Source of the DNA: Corynebacterium lizhenjunii | GTDB taxonomy: Bacteria; Actinomycetota; Actinomycetes; Mycobacteriales; Mycobacteriaceae | DNA: 64,000 nucleotides | Assembly: GCF_011038655.2 (NCBI RefSeq) | Contig: NZ_CP064954.1 | Location: 1,860,001 to 1,924,000 of the forward strand | Direction of reading: 5' to 3' | Shown here: in pieces, positions 35,808 through 46,669 of the stretch | How the letters are laid out: each line of letters starts with the position of its first letter | Position numbering within the stretch: position 1 is the stretch's first letter | Program-made: the position numbers and the translations under genes | Notes under the pieces: generated by a model | Told to the model about the DNA's origin: nothing | Seen by the model: only the letters and a program-made list of their open reading frames with translations | Databases searched by the model: none

Positions 35808-38342
35808 TCATTTAGCGGTGCGACGCGCCGCGCGGCGCCGGGGCCGCGTAGCCTTGACCGTCTCCGGGGCACGGCTAGCAGGCTCGCTAGCGGCCGGGGC
35901 AGCAGGGCGACTAGAGGGGGCATCGGCACGCCGGACCGCACGCCGACGACGCCGCGCGTGGGATTCCTGGCTGTCCTGCCCCCTGTATTCCTGGACGTTG
36001 CCTTCCTGGAACTTGCCTTCCTGGGCTTCCTGGACGAAATCCTCCGGGCGGGGGCGGTGGTCTGAACGCGAATTGCCGCGAGTGCGCCGCTTGCGCCGCG
36101 GGGAGTTTTCAAATTCCTCTACGGCCTGCTCATAGCTGCGCTCAGCGTTGTCCACCGCGGCGTAGGCGATCTCTTCGATAGCACTCACGCTGCTGCGGCC
36201 CCGGCCTGCACCACGCACACCCCGGCGGCGACGCCGGGAAGGCTGTTCCTCGTCGTCCACAACCACCACGGCAGAAGCCAGCTCTTCATAGCGCTCCTCA
36301 CGTGGGCTGCGCTTGCGCTGCTGCTTTGCCTCATCGGCCTTGGGCTCCGGCTCCTGATCTTGCTGGTGGGTGTTGCTGCGGCCACTCGTGCGCTCCTGCT
36401 CGGCTTCATCTACCGGGTAGTCGTGAATAATCAACCCCCGGCCATGGCAGTGCTCGCACTCCGTGGAGAACGTCTCTACCAGTCCGGTACCCAAACGCTT
36501 GCGGGTCATCTGTACCAACCCCAGGGACGTGACCTCGGATACCTGGTGGCGGGTACGGTCCCGGCCCAGGGCCTCCTTGAGGCGGCGCAGCACCAGCTCC
36601 TGGTTTTCCGGCAGCACCATGTCCACGAAGTCCACCACAATCATCCCGCCCAGATCGCGCAGGCGCATCTGCCGCACAATCTCTTCAGCGGCCTCAAGGT
36701 TGTTACGGGTGACTGTTTCCTCCAGGTTGCCGCCGGAGCCGGTGAACTTACCGGTATTGACATCGACTACCGTCATGGCCTCCGTGCGGTCGATCACCAG
36801 CGTGCCGCCCGAAGGCAGCCATACCTTGCGCGCTAGTGCCTTATGCAGCTGCTCATCCACGCGGTAGTGCTCGAAGGCGTCCTTGCCCTCATGGCTGTCG
36901 CGGTCAAACTTGGACACACGATCTGCCAGCTCCGGGGCCATGGACTGCACATAGTGGCTGACCACATTGAACGACCGCTTGCCGTCGACAATCAGGTCCT
37001 GGAAGTCCTCATTAAACAAGTCGCGGACCACCTTGACCAGCAGGTCCGGCTCCTCATAGAGAGTAACCGGCCGGGGATTCTTGCGCTGCTTAGCTTCCTC
37101 GCCGCGCTCATAGATGTCCTGCCACAAGTTATGCAGACGGTTAACGTCTACCGCGATGGCTTCCTCAGGCACATTTTCTGCCGCGGTGCGAATAATCGCA
37201 CCCCCCTGCGCGGGCACCACGCGGCCCAGAATCTCCTTCAGGCGCTTGCGCTCCGGAGCGGGCAGCTTGCGCGAAATCCCCGCGTTGTGCCCACCGGGAA
37301 CGTAGACCAAAAAGCGTCCCGGCAAGGAGATCTGAGTGGTCAAACGCGCACCCTTGGTGCCCACGGGATCCTTAGTCACCTGTACCAGCACCATGTCCCC
37401 CGACTTCAGGGCGTGCTCAATCTTGCGGGAGCGCCCACCCAGGCCAGAGGCGCGCCAGTCCACTTCCCCGGAGTACAACACACCGTTGCGTCCCTGTCCG
37501 ATATCCACGAAGGCCGCCTCCATCGACGGCAGCACATTTTGGACCCGGCCGACATAAATGTTTCCAATCATCGACGCCTGGGAATCGCTGGTAACAAAGT
37601 GCTCCACCAGCAAGTCATCCTCCAGCACACCCACCTGGGTGACCACACCAGCGCCGTCCGCGCGGGCCTTTTCGCGCACAATCATGGTGCGCTGTACCGA
37701 CTCGCGGCGGGCCAAGAACTCCGCCTGGCTGACAATGTGCTGGCGCTCGCGGCCCTTCTCCCGCATTTCCACACGGCGCCGACGCTGCGCCTCAATGCGC
37801 GTAGAGCCGCGGATGGCCTTGGGTTCCTCGATAACCTCAACAGCAGGCTTGACCTCGGGCGCGGCCTGCGGCTCCGGGGCAGCCTGAGGTACGGAAACGG
37901 TTTTGCGCTGGGCCCTGCGGCGGGTGCGGCCGGCGGTAGCCACCGGCTGCGGCGGCTGAAAGACCGGCACTAGGTCCACAGCGGGCTCGGCTTGCGTATC
38001 TGCCGCCTCTAGCTCCGTGCCCAGTTGCGCTTCTACCTTCTCCTCAATCTGGGAGATCTCATTGTCCACATTCTTGCGCACACGCTCGCGCAACTTATCC
38101 TCAGCAACGTCGTCCGCACCGGTGGCGTCCTGGGCCTCCACTGCATCCAGGAAGGCATTGACCTCGGCTGCCGTTAGCGCGGACTGGGGAGCTTTCTTGC
38201 CGATGCCCAGGCGCTCCAGCTCTGCCACCAGCTCACTGGAGGCAACTTTGAGCTGCTTGGCCAGGGTATAGACGCGGATTTTTTCCGGCAACGCTGCCCG
38301 ATCTACGTTGGAGATATTTTTCTTTATAGCTTCACTCATCAT
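35808..38342 (-). CDS. rne: Ribonuclease E/G with N-terminal IF2-N-like domain
   Basis: Endoribonuclease for rRNA processing and mRNA decay, about 844 aa. An IF2-N-like helical domain (about residues 20-68, 'RVYTLAKQLKVASSELVAEL') precedes the catalytic region. The S1 domain is at about 255-295 ('IGNIYVGRVQNVLPSMEAAF'). The DNase-I-like site has Asp in 'MTVVDVNTGKFTG' and 'MIVVDFVDMV', and the Zn-link is 'CEHCHGRG'. The C-terminal 190 residues are Arg/Glu-rich and low complexity ('SRRRRRGVRGAGRGRSS', 'RRRRAVRRADAP'), a likely RNA/protein-binding scaffold. The start is one of ATG 38342/38339; a GTG at 38348 is also possible. Two recurrent motif copies lie inside. Confidence 0.94.
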   Translation of the reverse strand: MMSEAIKKNISNVDRAALPEKIRVYTLAKQLKVASSELVAELERLGIGKKAPQSALTAAEVNAFLDAVEAQDATGADDVAEDKLRERVRKNVDNEISQIEEKVEAQLGTELEAADTQAEPAVDLVPVFQPPQPVATAGRTRRRAQRKTVSVPQAAPEPQAAPEVKPAVEVIEEPKAIRGSTRIEAQRRRRVEMREKGRERQHIVSQAEFLARRESVQRTMIVREKARADGAGVVTQVGVLEDDLLVEHFVTSDSQASMIGNIYVGRVQNVLPSMEAAFVDIGQGRNGVLYSGEVDWRASGLGGRSRKIEHALKSGDMVLVQVTKDPVGTKGARLTTQISLPGRFLVYVPGGHNAGISRKLPAPERKRLKEILGRVVPAQGGAIIRTAAENVPEEAIAVDVNRLHNLWQDIYERGEEAKQRKNPRPVTLYEEPDLLVKVVRDLFNEDFQDLIVDGKRSFNVVSHYVQSMAPELADRVSKFDRDSHEGKDAFEHYRVDEQLHKALARKVWLPSGGTLVIDRTEAMTVVDVNTGKFTGSGGNLEETVTRNNLEAAEEIVRQMRLRDLGGMIVVDFVDMVLPENQELVLRRLKEALGRDRTRHQVSEVTSLGLVQMTRKRLGTGLVETFSTECEHCHGRGLIIHDYPVDEAEQERTSGRSNTHQQDQEPEPKADEAKQQRKRSPREERYEELASAVVVVDDEEQPSRRRRRGVRGAGRGRSSVSAIEEIAYAAVDNAERSYEQAVEEFENSPRRKRRTRGNSRSDHRPRPEDFVQEAQEGKFQEGNVQEYRGQDSQESHARRRRRAVRRADAPSSRPAAPAASEPASRAPETVKATRPRRRAARRTAK

Positions 38343-38413
38343 GTCCACTCACACCCCGGGCGCATACAGGGCTCTCCTGCAGCTGCCGCACGAGGCGATA
38401 ATTTGTTAAATTC

Positions 38414-38442
38414 TGCACAATCTTGTGAGCAGTACCTATAAT
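38414..38442 (+). promoter_or_regulatory. Possible promoter for the membrane protein gene
   Basis: A perfect TATAAT at 38437-38442 on the plus strand with only a poor -35 (TGCACA, 38414-38419, 17-base spacer). It would give a leader of about 95 nt to the ATG at 38545. Confidence 0.4.
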
Positions 38443-38544
38443 CTAGGCACAGACTCTGTTTCCCATCTTTGCACACAACCGCTTGCAATACCGCATGGTG
38501 TTACACACAACGTGGCCTGCGAGCTGAAAGAAGAACGCCACCCT

Positions 38545-39288
38545 ATGTCAGAAATCACCCGATTCCAACACCGCAATGAGCTCAGCCCCCAGCAACTGTT
38601 CGCCCTGGGCCTGCCTATCGGTGTGGGTATAGCAGGTGGCGTGCTGGAGTCGGTGGCCACCATCGGGCTGGCAATAGTTGCTTTTATCGCATCCGGGGTG
38701 TGGATTTACCGCACGGCCCCACCAAAGTTTGTGGCCCCCAGATTCGAGGAATACCGCGACAGCGACCATAGCCTGTGGTATCGCTACAGCTTCGTCGCGC
38801 TCATCGCCACATTAGCCGCAGGCCCGGTGTTACACGATGTCGTGCAAGACATCATCCCCAGCGGGGAGTCGCTGCCACTAGCCGTGCAGGCCGCAGCCAG
38901 CGGGCTCTACGTTGCGACGGTGGCACCCTGGGGCCTGCACTTACAGCTGACGTCGCAGCGGCGCATCGGCAAGCGGCGCCTGCGGCAAGTCCTGGCCCAC
39001 CCCAGCCTCGAAGGAGTCACCGCCACGCGCATAGAGGCCGCGCAGCGCCACCGACCGTTGTTAGCAGCGCTGTGCGCGGTGGGGGCAGTGGACGGCGGAA
39101 CGGTCCCCGCCCAAGCGATCACGCGCTTGTTGGACGTTCCGCTTGAAGAGGTCACCGGTGCCATCGAAGAGCTAACGGAATTAGACATTCTGGCCACTGA
39201 GCGCATTGGTCTCTATGCCGCCGCCCCCAAGTGGCACACAACGCTGACCCCGTTGGGGGTCAACTGCCTCAGCGCCCAGGCGCGTTAA
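38545..39288 (+). CDS. Hypothetical membrane protein with C-terminal helical domain
   Basis: 247 aa; not recognised. Two hydrophobic segments at about residues 20-52 ('FALGLPIGVGIAGGVLESVA') form a helical pair, another pair lies at about 83-130, and a soluble, Arg-rich C-terminal half follows ('LTSQRRIGKRRLRQVLAHPS'). 'AITRLLDVPLEEVTGAIEEL' resembles a winged-helix recognition region, so an MarR/ArsR-like tail is possible but unproven. The frame is open to 38425; ATG 38545 ('MSEITRFQHRNELSPQQ') is preferred because the extra N-terminal residues look non-coding. Confidence 0.65.
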   Translation: MSEITRFQHRNELSPQQLFALGLPIGVGIAGGVLESVATIGLAIVAFIASGVWIYRTAPPKFVAPRFEEYRDSDHSLWYRYSFVALIATLAAGPVLHDVVQDIIPSGESLPLAVQAAASGLYVATVAPWGLHLQLTSQRRIGKRRLRQVLAHPSLEGVTATRIEAAQRHRPLLAALCAVGAVDGGTVPAQAITRLLDVPLEEVTGAIEELTELDILATERIGLYAAAPKWHTTLTPLGVNCLSAQAR

Positions 39289-39314
39289 CCCGGGCGCCAC
39301 AGCGGGCCATGTTT

Positions 39315-39725
39315 TTAGAGGTTCGGGAACCAGATGGCGATTTCCCGCTGTGCAGACTCCGGGGAATCAGAGCCGTGCACCACGTTCTCCCCCACAGTCA
39401 AAGCGAAGTCACCGCGGATGGTACCCGGAGTGGCCTTGGAGACCGGATCCGTGCCGCCAGCCAACTGACGCCAGGCCTCAATGGCGCGCTCGCCCTCAAC
39501 AATGCCAGCCACCAGCGGAGCAGACGTAATGAAGTCCACCAGCTCACCGAAGAAGGGCTTGTCTGCGTGCTCCGCGTAGTGCTTTTCTGCGGTCTCGCGG
39601 TCTGCAACGCGCAGATCCATAGCGGCCAGCTTCAGGCCCTTACGCTCAATACGAGCAATGATTTCACCAACGTGGCCGTTGGCAACGCCGTCCGGCTTGA
39701 TCAGGATGAGAGTACGTTCAGTCAT
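39315..39725 (-). CDS. ndk: Nucleoside diphosphate kinase
   Basis: Balances NTP pools by phosphate transfer through a histidine. The 136-aa sequence starts '[20 protein letters not shown]' and has the active-site histidine in '[20 protein letters not shown]'. The ATG at 39725 gives the family's usual N-terminus. It is the last gene of the run from mdh/valS. Confidence 0.97.
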   Translation of the reverse strand: MTERTLILIKPDGVANGHVGEIIARIERKGLKLAAMDLRVADRETAEKHYAEHADKPFFGELVDFITSAPLVAGIVEGERAIEAWRQLAGGTDPVSKATPGTIRGDFALTVGENVVHGSDSPESAQREIAIWFPNL

Positions 39726-39750
39726 GTGGCACATCCTACCGCAGCTGCCG

Positions 39751-40203
39751 CTAACCTTCAGTGTTGAGGTGCTGGGTGGTCAAATAACCCCGACGCATGC
39801 GCTCCACCAACACTGAGCGCAGATATACCGCCAGCAACCACAACAGCGCGAAGACCACCATAATGGCGGTAATTGACCAGTGAATAAACAATCCGGCGAA
39901 CGCCCCGACAATCTGGGCTCCCAAAATTGCCGCCAACGCCCACGGCCTGCGGATAAAGGCGAACATCACCAGGTGAAAGGCCAACAATGCACCCAACACA
40001 ATGAAGGTGGGCCCGTTCCACAGCGTGCCCTGATTGACCATACGCAGTGCCGGTAGCGCGAGCACTAAGGTGATGACCTCCATGGTCAGCCCATTAGCCA
40101 GCACCATGCCGTTGAACTGCCTCAGCGGGTCCTTCACCGGCTCACTGCCCAGGCCCAGGGGGCTAAGTTCAGCAGGGTCTTGGGGTTGTGGTGATGTGCT
40201 CAA
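39751..40203 (-). CDS. DUF4233 domain membrane protein
   Basis: Small membrane protein of about 150 aa with four hydrophobic helices ('[19 protein letters not shown]', '[20 protein letters not shown]', '[20 protein letters not shown]', '[20 protein letters not shown]'). DUF4233 genes are conserved between folC and ndk in actinobacteria; function unknown. The frame opens at 40260, but the TTG at 40203 has an SD-like AGGA five bases upstream, supplied by a tandem repeat, and I prefer it. Confidence 0.82.
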   Translation of the reverse strand: MSTSPQPQDPAELSPLGLGSEPVKDPLRQFNGMVLANGLTMEVITLVLALPALRMVNQGTLWNGPTFIVLGALLAFHLVMFAFIRRPWALAAILGAQIVGAFAGLFIHWSITAIMVVFALLWLLAVYLRSVLVERMRRGYLTTQHLNTEG

Positions 40204-40205
40204 AG

Positions 40206-40243
40206 TCTTCCTCGTCTTCCTGGGTCTTCCTGGGTCTTCCTCG
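40206..40243 (-). repeat. Tandem SD-like repeat before the DUF4233 gene
   Basis: Four 9-10-bp units, on the plus strand TCTTCCTCG, TCTTCCTGGG, TCTTCCTGGG, TCTTCCTCG. On the coding (minus) strand this reads as four AGGAAGAC-type purine-rich units just before the proposed TTG start. Confidence 0.85.
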
Positions 40244-40285
40244 CAGTCAGAGTCTCTCACGCAGCGCTGGCAGCAGCTGCAAAGT

Positions 40286-41158
40286 CTACCGCGCTACCTG
40301 CCTGGCTACGTAGTCAATAACCTGCGCGGCAACATCGCAACCGGTGACCTCCATCAGCGTCATAAACTGCGCGTTGGAGTTTACTTCGCACACCAACTCC
40401 CCTAGGAAATCCACCGAACCTATCTCCAAACCCAATGCCTTCATAGCTGTGCGCGCGGCCTGCAGCTGCCCGTCACTCGGCGTGGCCGACACCGCCGTGC
40501 CACCACCGGTAACATTAGTGCGAAAATCTCCTCCCACACCCCTGCGCTCCATCGCCGCCACGCACCGCCGCCCCACCATATACAGCCGGGTATCTTGCCC
40601 ATGGGAGCTAGCAGTATAGCGCTGCACCAACAACCGCTGCCCCTGCGCAGCTGCCAAGTGATCTAAAAGTTCTTCCTCGCTGTGCAACAAAAACACGCCC
40701 TGACCCCACGAGCCGACCGCGTGCTTTAGCACCAGTGGAAACCCCAAGAACTCCCGCACCTGCCGGGAGAATTCCGAGCTCCGCCACTGCTCGCGCGTGA
40801 GTGGCTGATAATGCAGTGGCACCGCCAGCGTATCCGGCTGCGCCACGCCTGCGCCTGCTAGCGAGGCAAAAGTGTAGAGCTTGTCATCACAATCAGCCAC
40901 CGCCTGCGCACTGTTAATCAGCCGCACGCCGCGGGCCTCTAGCAAGCGCAGCACAGGTAAATCCTTGTCCATCACCAGCACTGCAGCGGGCAGGGCGGAC
41001 CTGGAAAGCTGAGTCGCATGCGCCGCGACCCAATCATTGCTCACCCGCTGCAGGCGCAACCTCCCGGTGGCCGCCGCAGCAGCACCAAGGGCAGCAAACT
41101 GCTGCTCAAAGCGCTCCCAGCGCAGCCACTGGTTAGTCAGCAACCATACAGTTTCCAC
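40286..41158 (-). CDS. RimK-like ATP-grasp ligase
   Basis: 290-aa ATP-grasp protein. 'GVRLINSAQAVADCDDKLYT' matches the RimK/LysX/MptN N-terminal region, 'FLGFPLVLKHAVGSWGQGVF' is the glycine-rich ATP-binding segment with the conserved lysine, and 'FLGELVCEVNSNAQF' holds the Mg-binding E..N. Such enzymes join a carboxylate to an amine, often adding amino acids to a protein or small molecule; the substrate is unknown. The GTG at 41158 is four bases after the folC stop and has a GGGGAG SD. It interrupts the usual folC-DUF4233 adjacency. Confidence 0.82.
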   Translation of the reverse strand: METVWLLTNQWLRWERFEQQFAALGAAAAATGRLRLQRVSNDWVAAHATQLSRSALPAAVLVMDKDLPVLRLLEARGVRLINSAQAVADCDDKLYTFASLAGAGVAQPDTLAVPLHYQPLTREQWRSSEFSRQVREFLGFPLVLKHAVGSWGQGVFLLHSEEELLDHLAAAQGQRLLVQRYTASSHGQDTRLYMVGRRCVAAMERRGVGGDFRTNVTGGGTAVSATPSDGQLQAARTAMKALGLEIGSVDFLGELVCEVNSNAQFMTLMEVTGCDVAAQVIDYVARQVAR

Positions 41159-41162
41159 GCTG

Positions 41163-42698
41163 TCAGCTCCCCTGCTGGGACATGGCGCGGATTTCCGCAG
41201 CCGTGGTGATAGAACCAGTGGCCACAATACCCCAGCCGTCCTCCTCTACCTCCTCGACAATGACGCTAATGGCAGTATCCATGGCCTCAATCAGTGAGTG
41301 GGTAACCAGGACGCGCTCGTCGCCAAAAATGTCATAAGCCAGCTCCGCTAGCTCCTGGGCCGGCACCGCGCGTGGCGAGGAGGATTGTGAGACAATCAGC
41401 TGCTCAAACACCGGCTCCAGGCGGGTGAGGATCTCCGCGGCGTCCTTATCGCGCAGAATGCTCACTATGCCCACCACGCCCTGGAAGTGGAAGTCTTCCC
41501 GCAGCGTCGCCGCCAGTGAAGCTGCGCCGTGCGGGTTGTGTGCAGAATCCACAAACGTCACCGGGTCTGTGCGCACCCGTTCCATGCGCCCGGGCACACT
41601 CACCTGGGCAAAGCCGTGGCGCACCAGCTCGACATCCAGGCCGCGGTCTGCCCGCGCGCCAAAGAAGCCCTCCACCGCAGCCAGCGCCACCGAGGCATTG
41701 AGTGCCTGATGCGCCCCAGACAACGGCAAGAAAACCTGGTCATAGACCCCTCCCAAACCGCGCAGGGTAAGCACTTGCCCGCCCACAGCCACGGCGCGCT
41801 CCACCACGTGGAACTCACTGCCAGCGCGCGCCACCATGGCATCGGCAGACACGGCAGCCTCCAGCAGCACCCGCTGGGCCTCAGGCTCCTGCGGCGCCAA
41901 GATAGCCAGGTCTTCTGCCGGACCAGCAAAGTCATCAGCCGCCACCACGCGCGGTTTGATTATGCCCGCCTTATGCGCCGCGACCTCGCCCAACGTTTGC
42001 CCTAGCCAAGACTGGTGCTCCAGGCTCACCGGGGTAATGACTGCCACATCAGCATTGACCACGTTGGTGGCATCCCAGGTGCCCCCCATGCCCACTTCCA
42101 CCACGGCGACGTCTACGGGGGCATCGGCAAAGCATGCAAAAGCCAGCGCCACCTGCAACTCAAATGTGCTCAACGGCGCTTGGCCTTGGCCCGCATACTG
42201 CTGGTCCACCATCGCAACATAAGGGGCAATATCCTCCCACGCAGCCACCACATCCGCGGGATGAATATTCTGGCCGTCGATGACTATGCAATCCGTCACC
42301 GAGGTCAGCTTCGGGCTGGTAAACAGACCCACCCGACGGTGGAATGCACGCAACAGCGAGTCCGCCATGCGCGCGGTGGAGGTCTTGCCATTGGTACCCG
42401 CGATGTGGATAACGTCGAAGACCTGCTCCGGGTGGCCTAGCAGGTCCAACAGCGCCTGCACGCGGTCCAGACTGGGATTGGGGGCGTCGTCTTGAGGGCG
42501 GGCAGCCCACTGGGCTTCTAGCGCCGCCAAAGCCGCCAGGTCCTGCGCCGTGACTTCTCTGACTGTGCCCTCTTCGTCCACCTGCGCGGGCTCACCCAGG
42601 TTGAGAGTCAGGCCGGACTCCGTAATCTCTACCGGCGAGTCCTCAGTACCCAGGGCCAACGCATCGACGACCTCAATGTCCTCCTCGCGGCGTACCAC
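41163..42698 (-). CDS. folC: Folylpolyglutamate synthase/dihydrofolate synthase
   Basis: Mur-ligase-fold enzyme that adds glutamate to (dihydro)folates, 511 aa. The P-loop is 'HIAGTNGKTSTARM' (GTNGKT 101-106), 'VGMGGTWDATNVVNADVAVI' is the FolC signature, and 'TFVDSAHNPHGAASLA' is the C-terminal substrate site. About 65 residues before the FolC core form an acidic extension of unknown role. The GTG start overlaps the valS stop (TAGTG). Confidence 0.95.
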   Translation of the reverse strand: MVRREEDIEVVDALALGTEDSPVEITESGLTLNLGEPAQVDEEGTVREVTAQDLAALAALEAQWAARPQDDAPNPSLDRVQALLDLLGHPEQVFDVIHIAGTNGKTSTARMADSLLRAFHRRVGLFTSPKLTSVTDCIVIDGQNIHPADVVAAWEDIAPYVAMVDQQYAGQGQAPLSTFELQVALAFACFADAPVDVAVVEVGMGGTWDATNVVNADVAVITPVSLEHQSWLGQTLGEVAAHKAGIIKPRVVAADDFAGPAEDLAILAPQEPEAQRVLLEAAVSADAMVARAGSEFHVVERAVAVGGQVLTLRGLGGVYDQVFLPLSGAHQALNASVALAAVEGFFGARADRGLDVELVRHGFAQVSVPGRMERVRTDPVTFVDSAHNPHGAASLAATLREDFHFQGVVGIVSILRDKDAAEILTRLEPVFEQLIVSQSSSPRAVPAQELAELAYDIFGDERVLVTHSLIEAMDTAISVIVEEVEEDGWGIVATGSITTAAEIRAMSQQGS

Positions 42699-45442
42699 TA
42701 CTGCAAAGCCTCCAAGCGAGCACCGATACGCGCAACTTCTTCCTGGGCAATCTGCTGGCGGGTGCGAATCTTGGCCACGACCTCATCCGGGGCCTTAGCC
42801 AAGAAAGCCTCGTTCCCCAGCTTCTTTGCGGTCTGCTCCAGCTCCTTATTGGCCTTGGCCAGGTCCTTTTCCAAACGCTTACGCTCTGCAGCTACATCGA
42901 CGGCCCCGGAGGTATCCAAAGCAACCTCCACGGTGCCCTGGCTCAAGCGCACCTCAATAGTGGCAGAGACTGCAAAATCCTCTCCGGGCACAGTGGTATT
43001 AGCCAGGTTGCGCACCAGCTCTTCTTGGCCGGCCAGATCCACGGCGCTAAAGTCCAGGCGTCCAGGGACCTTTTGGGAGGGCTTGACCCCCTGGTCGGAG
43101 CGGAAGCGGCGCAGCTCGGTAATGAGCTTATCGGCATCCGCTATACGCCGGGCTGCTACCTCATCCGTGCTGGCCCCACCATTGGTGTCCGCCGCAGTGG
43201 GCCACGGCGCGGTAACCACGGTGTCTTTACCCGTAAGCGCCTTCCACAGCACCTCCGTGACAAAGGGCATGGTCGGGTGCAGCAAACGCAGCACCACGTC
43301 GAGGACGCGGCCCAACACAATCTGGGTGTTGCGCCCCTGCGTGGACTGGCCATCGCGAGGAATCTGCGTCTTTGCAATCTCAACGTACCAGTCACACAGC
43401 TCGTCCCACGCGAAGTGGTACAGCAGCTCGCTGGCCTTGGCGAACTGGTAGTTATCCAGGTACTCATCCACCTGCTGGCGCACCTGCTCGGCGCGGTCAA
43501 GGATCCAGCGGTCAGCGTCGGTGAGTTGTTCCCTGTCCGGCAGCGTGCCCACGCCAGCACCATTCATCAGGGCAAACTTGGTGGCGTTGAATAGCTTGGT
43601 GGCAAAATTGCGTGCCGATGCCGCAGCATCAGCCCCCAGCGGCAAGTCCACGCCCGGATTGGCCCCGCGTGCCAAGGTAAAGCGCAAGGCGTCCGCGCCG
43701 TAGTCGCGCACCCAATCCATAGGATCAATGCCATTGCCCAGGGACTTAGACATCTTGCGGCCTTGCTCGTCACGCACCAGGCCGTGCAAGTAGACGTCCT
43801 GGAAGGGGATCTGCGGGCGACCATCGGCGCCCTGGCCCAGGAGCTCCGGGGTGTGCTTAGCAGCAAAAGTGCCAAACATCATCATGCGCGCCACCCAGAA
43901 GAACAAAATGTCATAGCCGGTGACCAGCACGTTAGTGGGATAGAACTTCTCCAACTCCGGGGTGGCCTCCGGCCAGCCCATGGTCGAAAATGGCCACAGC
44001 GCAGAGGAGAACCAGGTGTCTAGCACATCCGGGTCCTGGACGTAGCCCTCCGGGGCCTGCTCATCCGGGCCCACGCACACAATGTCGCGGCTGCCATCAG
44101 CCTGCTCCGGGCCGTACCAAATGGGGATGCGGTGACCCCACCACAGTTGGCGGGAGATGCACCAGTCATGCATGTCATCGACCCACTCAAAGTAGCGCGG
44201 CTCCTGGGAGGCCGGGTGGATGCGCACGTCGCCGGCGCGGACGGCATCGCCAGACATTTGCGCTAGCTGCTCTACCTTAACAAACCACTGCAGCGACAGG
44301 CGCGGCTCAATGGCCTCCCCGGAGCGCTCCGAGTGGCCCACCGAGTGGACATAGGGGCGGATCTCTTTGACAATGCGCCCCTGCTCCCGCAGCGCTTCCC
44401 GGATCTGCACCCGGGCTTCTTCACGCGTCAGGCCATCAAACTGGGTGCCTGTGTTCGCAATATGCCCGGTGTCATCCATGATGTTGGGCATATCTAGATT
44501 ATGGCGCTGGCCCATCGCGTAGTCATTGGGATCATGCGCCGGGGTAATTTTGACCGCACCGGTGCCAAACTCGCGGTCCACATAATCGTCTGCAATGACC
44601 TTGAGTGTGAGATCCTCGCGGAACGGGTGCGCAAACTCGGTGCCGATCAGGTGCTGATAACGCTCGTCCTCCGGGTGAACTGCGATGGCAACGTCGCCCA
44701 GCATGGTCTCCACACGGGTCGTGGCCACCACCAGGTGCGGCTGGGAATCATCCAAAGAACCATAGCGGATAGAGACAAGCTCGCCTTCGACATCCTTGTA
44801 GACGACCTCAATATCAGAGACCGCAGTCTCTAGCACCGGTGACCAGTTCACCAGGCGATTGGCGCGGTAAATCAGGCCCTCATCGTAGAGCATCTTAAAA
44901 ATGGTCTGCACTGCGCGCGAGAGGCCCTCATCTAAGGTAAAGCGCTCCCGGGACCAATCCACGGAGTCACCAATAGCGCGCATCTGCGTTTGAATGGTGC
45001 CGCCATATTGCTCTTTCCACTCCCAGACCTTAGCGATGAAGTCCTCGCGGTCATAATCCCAGCGGGACTTCCCCTCGGTCTCCTTGAGCTTGGCCTCCAC
45101 CTTGCTCTGGGTAGCAATGCCCGCGTGGTCCGCACCAGGCAGCCACAGCGTGGCAAAGCCCTGCATGCGCTTGCGGCGAATCAACGAATCCATGAGCGTG
45201 TGGTCCAAGGCATGGCCCATGTGCAGCTGGCCGGTGACATTAGGCGGCGGCAACACAATGGAATACGCTGGCTTATCCGAGTCCGGATCCGCCTGGAAAT
45301 ACCCGGCGTCTACCCAACCCTGGTACAGGTCCTGCTCTACCGTCTGGGGCTCCCAAGACTTAGGCAGGGCCTGCGCCCGGTTGGTGCCGATGAGTTGCTC
45401 TTTAGGTTGGGCAGTAGATTGCTCGTTAGGATGCTCAGTCAC
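42698..45442 (-). CDS. valS: Valyl-tRNA synthetase
   Basis: Class I synthetase, 914 aa. HIGH motif is 'GQLHMGHAL' (74-77) and KMSKS is '[10 protein letters not shown]' (about residue 560). The editing domain is present ('[20 protein letters not shown]'). A C-terminal coiled coil ('[20 protein letters not shown]') is typical of ValRS. Only 29 bases separate it from mdh and no T-box-like leader is possible there, so expression probably starts upstream of mdh. Confidence 0.97.
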   Translation of the reverse strand: MTEHPNEQSTAQPKEQLIGTNRAQALPKSWEPQTVEQDLYQGWVDAGYFQADPDSDKPAYSIVLPPPNVTGQLHMGHALDHTLMDSLIRRKRMQGFATLWLPGADHAGIATQSKVEAKLKETEGKSRWDYDREDFIAKVWEWKEQYGGTIQTQMRAIGDSVDWSRERFTLDEGLSRAVQTIFKMLYDEGLIYRANRLVNWSPVLETAVSDIEVVYKDVEGELVSIRYGSLDDSQPHLVVATTRVETMLGDVAIAVHPEDERYQHLIGTEFAHPFREDLTLKVIADDYVDREFGTGAVKITPAHDPNDYAMGQRHNLDMPNIMDDTGHIANTGTQFDGLTREEARVQIREALREQGRIVKEIRPYVHSVGHSERSGEAIEPRLSLQWFVKVEQLAQMSGDAVRAGDVRIHPASQEPRYFEWVDDMHDWCISRQLWWGHRIPIWYGPEQADGSRDIVCVGPDEQAPEGYVQDPDVLDTWFSSALWPFSTMGWPEATPELEKFYPTNVLVTGYDILFFWVARMMMFGTFAAKHTPELLGQGADGRPQIPFQDVYLHGLVRDEQGRKMSKSLGNGIDPMDWVRDYGADALRFTLARGANPGVDLPLGADAAASARNFATKLFNATKFALMNGAGVGTLPDREQLTDADRWILDRAEQVRQQVDEYLDNYQFAKASELLYHFAWDELCDWYVEIAKTQIPRDGQSTQGRNTQIVLGRVLDVVLRLLHPTMPFVTEVLWKALTGKDTVVTAPWPTAADTNGGASTDEVAARRIADADKLITELRRFRSDQGVKPSQKVPGRLDFSAVDLAGQEELVRNLANTTVPGEDFAVSATIEVRLSQGTVEVALDTSGAVDVAAERKRLEKDLAKANKELEQTAKKLGNEAFLAKAPDEVVAKIRTRQQIAQEEVARIGARLEALQ

Positions 45443-45471
45443 CCGGCCGATTCTACCCTGCCGTTAATTCC

Positions 45472-46578
<1,107 letters not shown>

Positions 46579-46669
46579 CTACCCCCTAATTTCGGAATTG
46601 TAGTACCTATGTCGCGAATTTTCGGGCACCATGGATAGGCAGGAATTTTCATAGAAAGGAACGAGCGCA

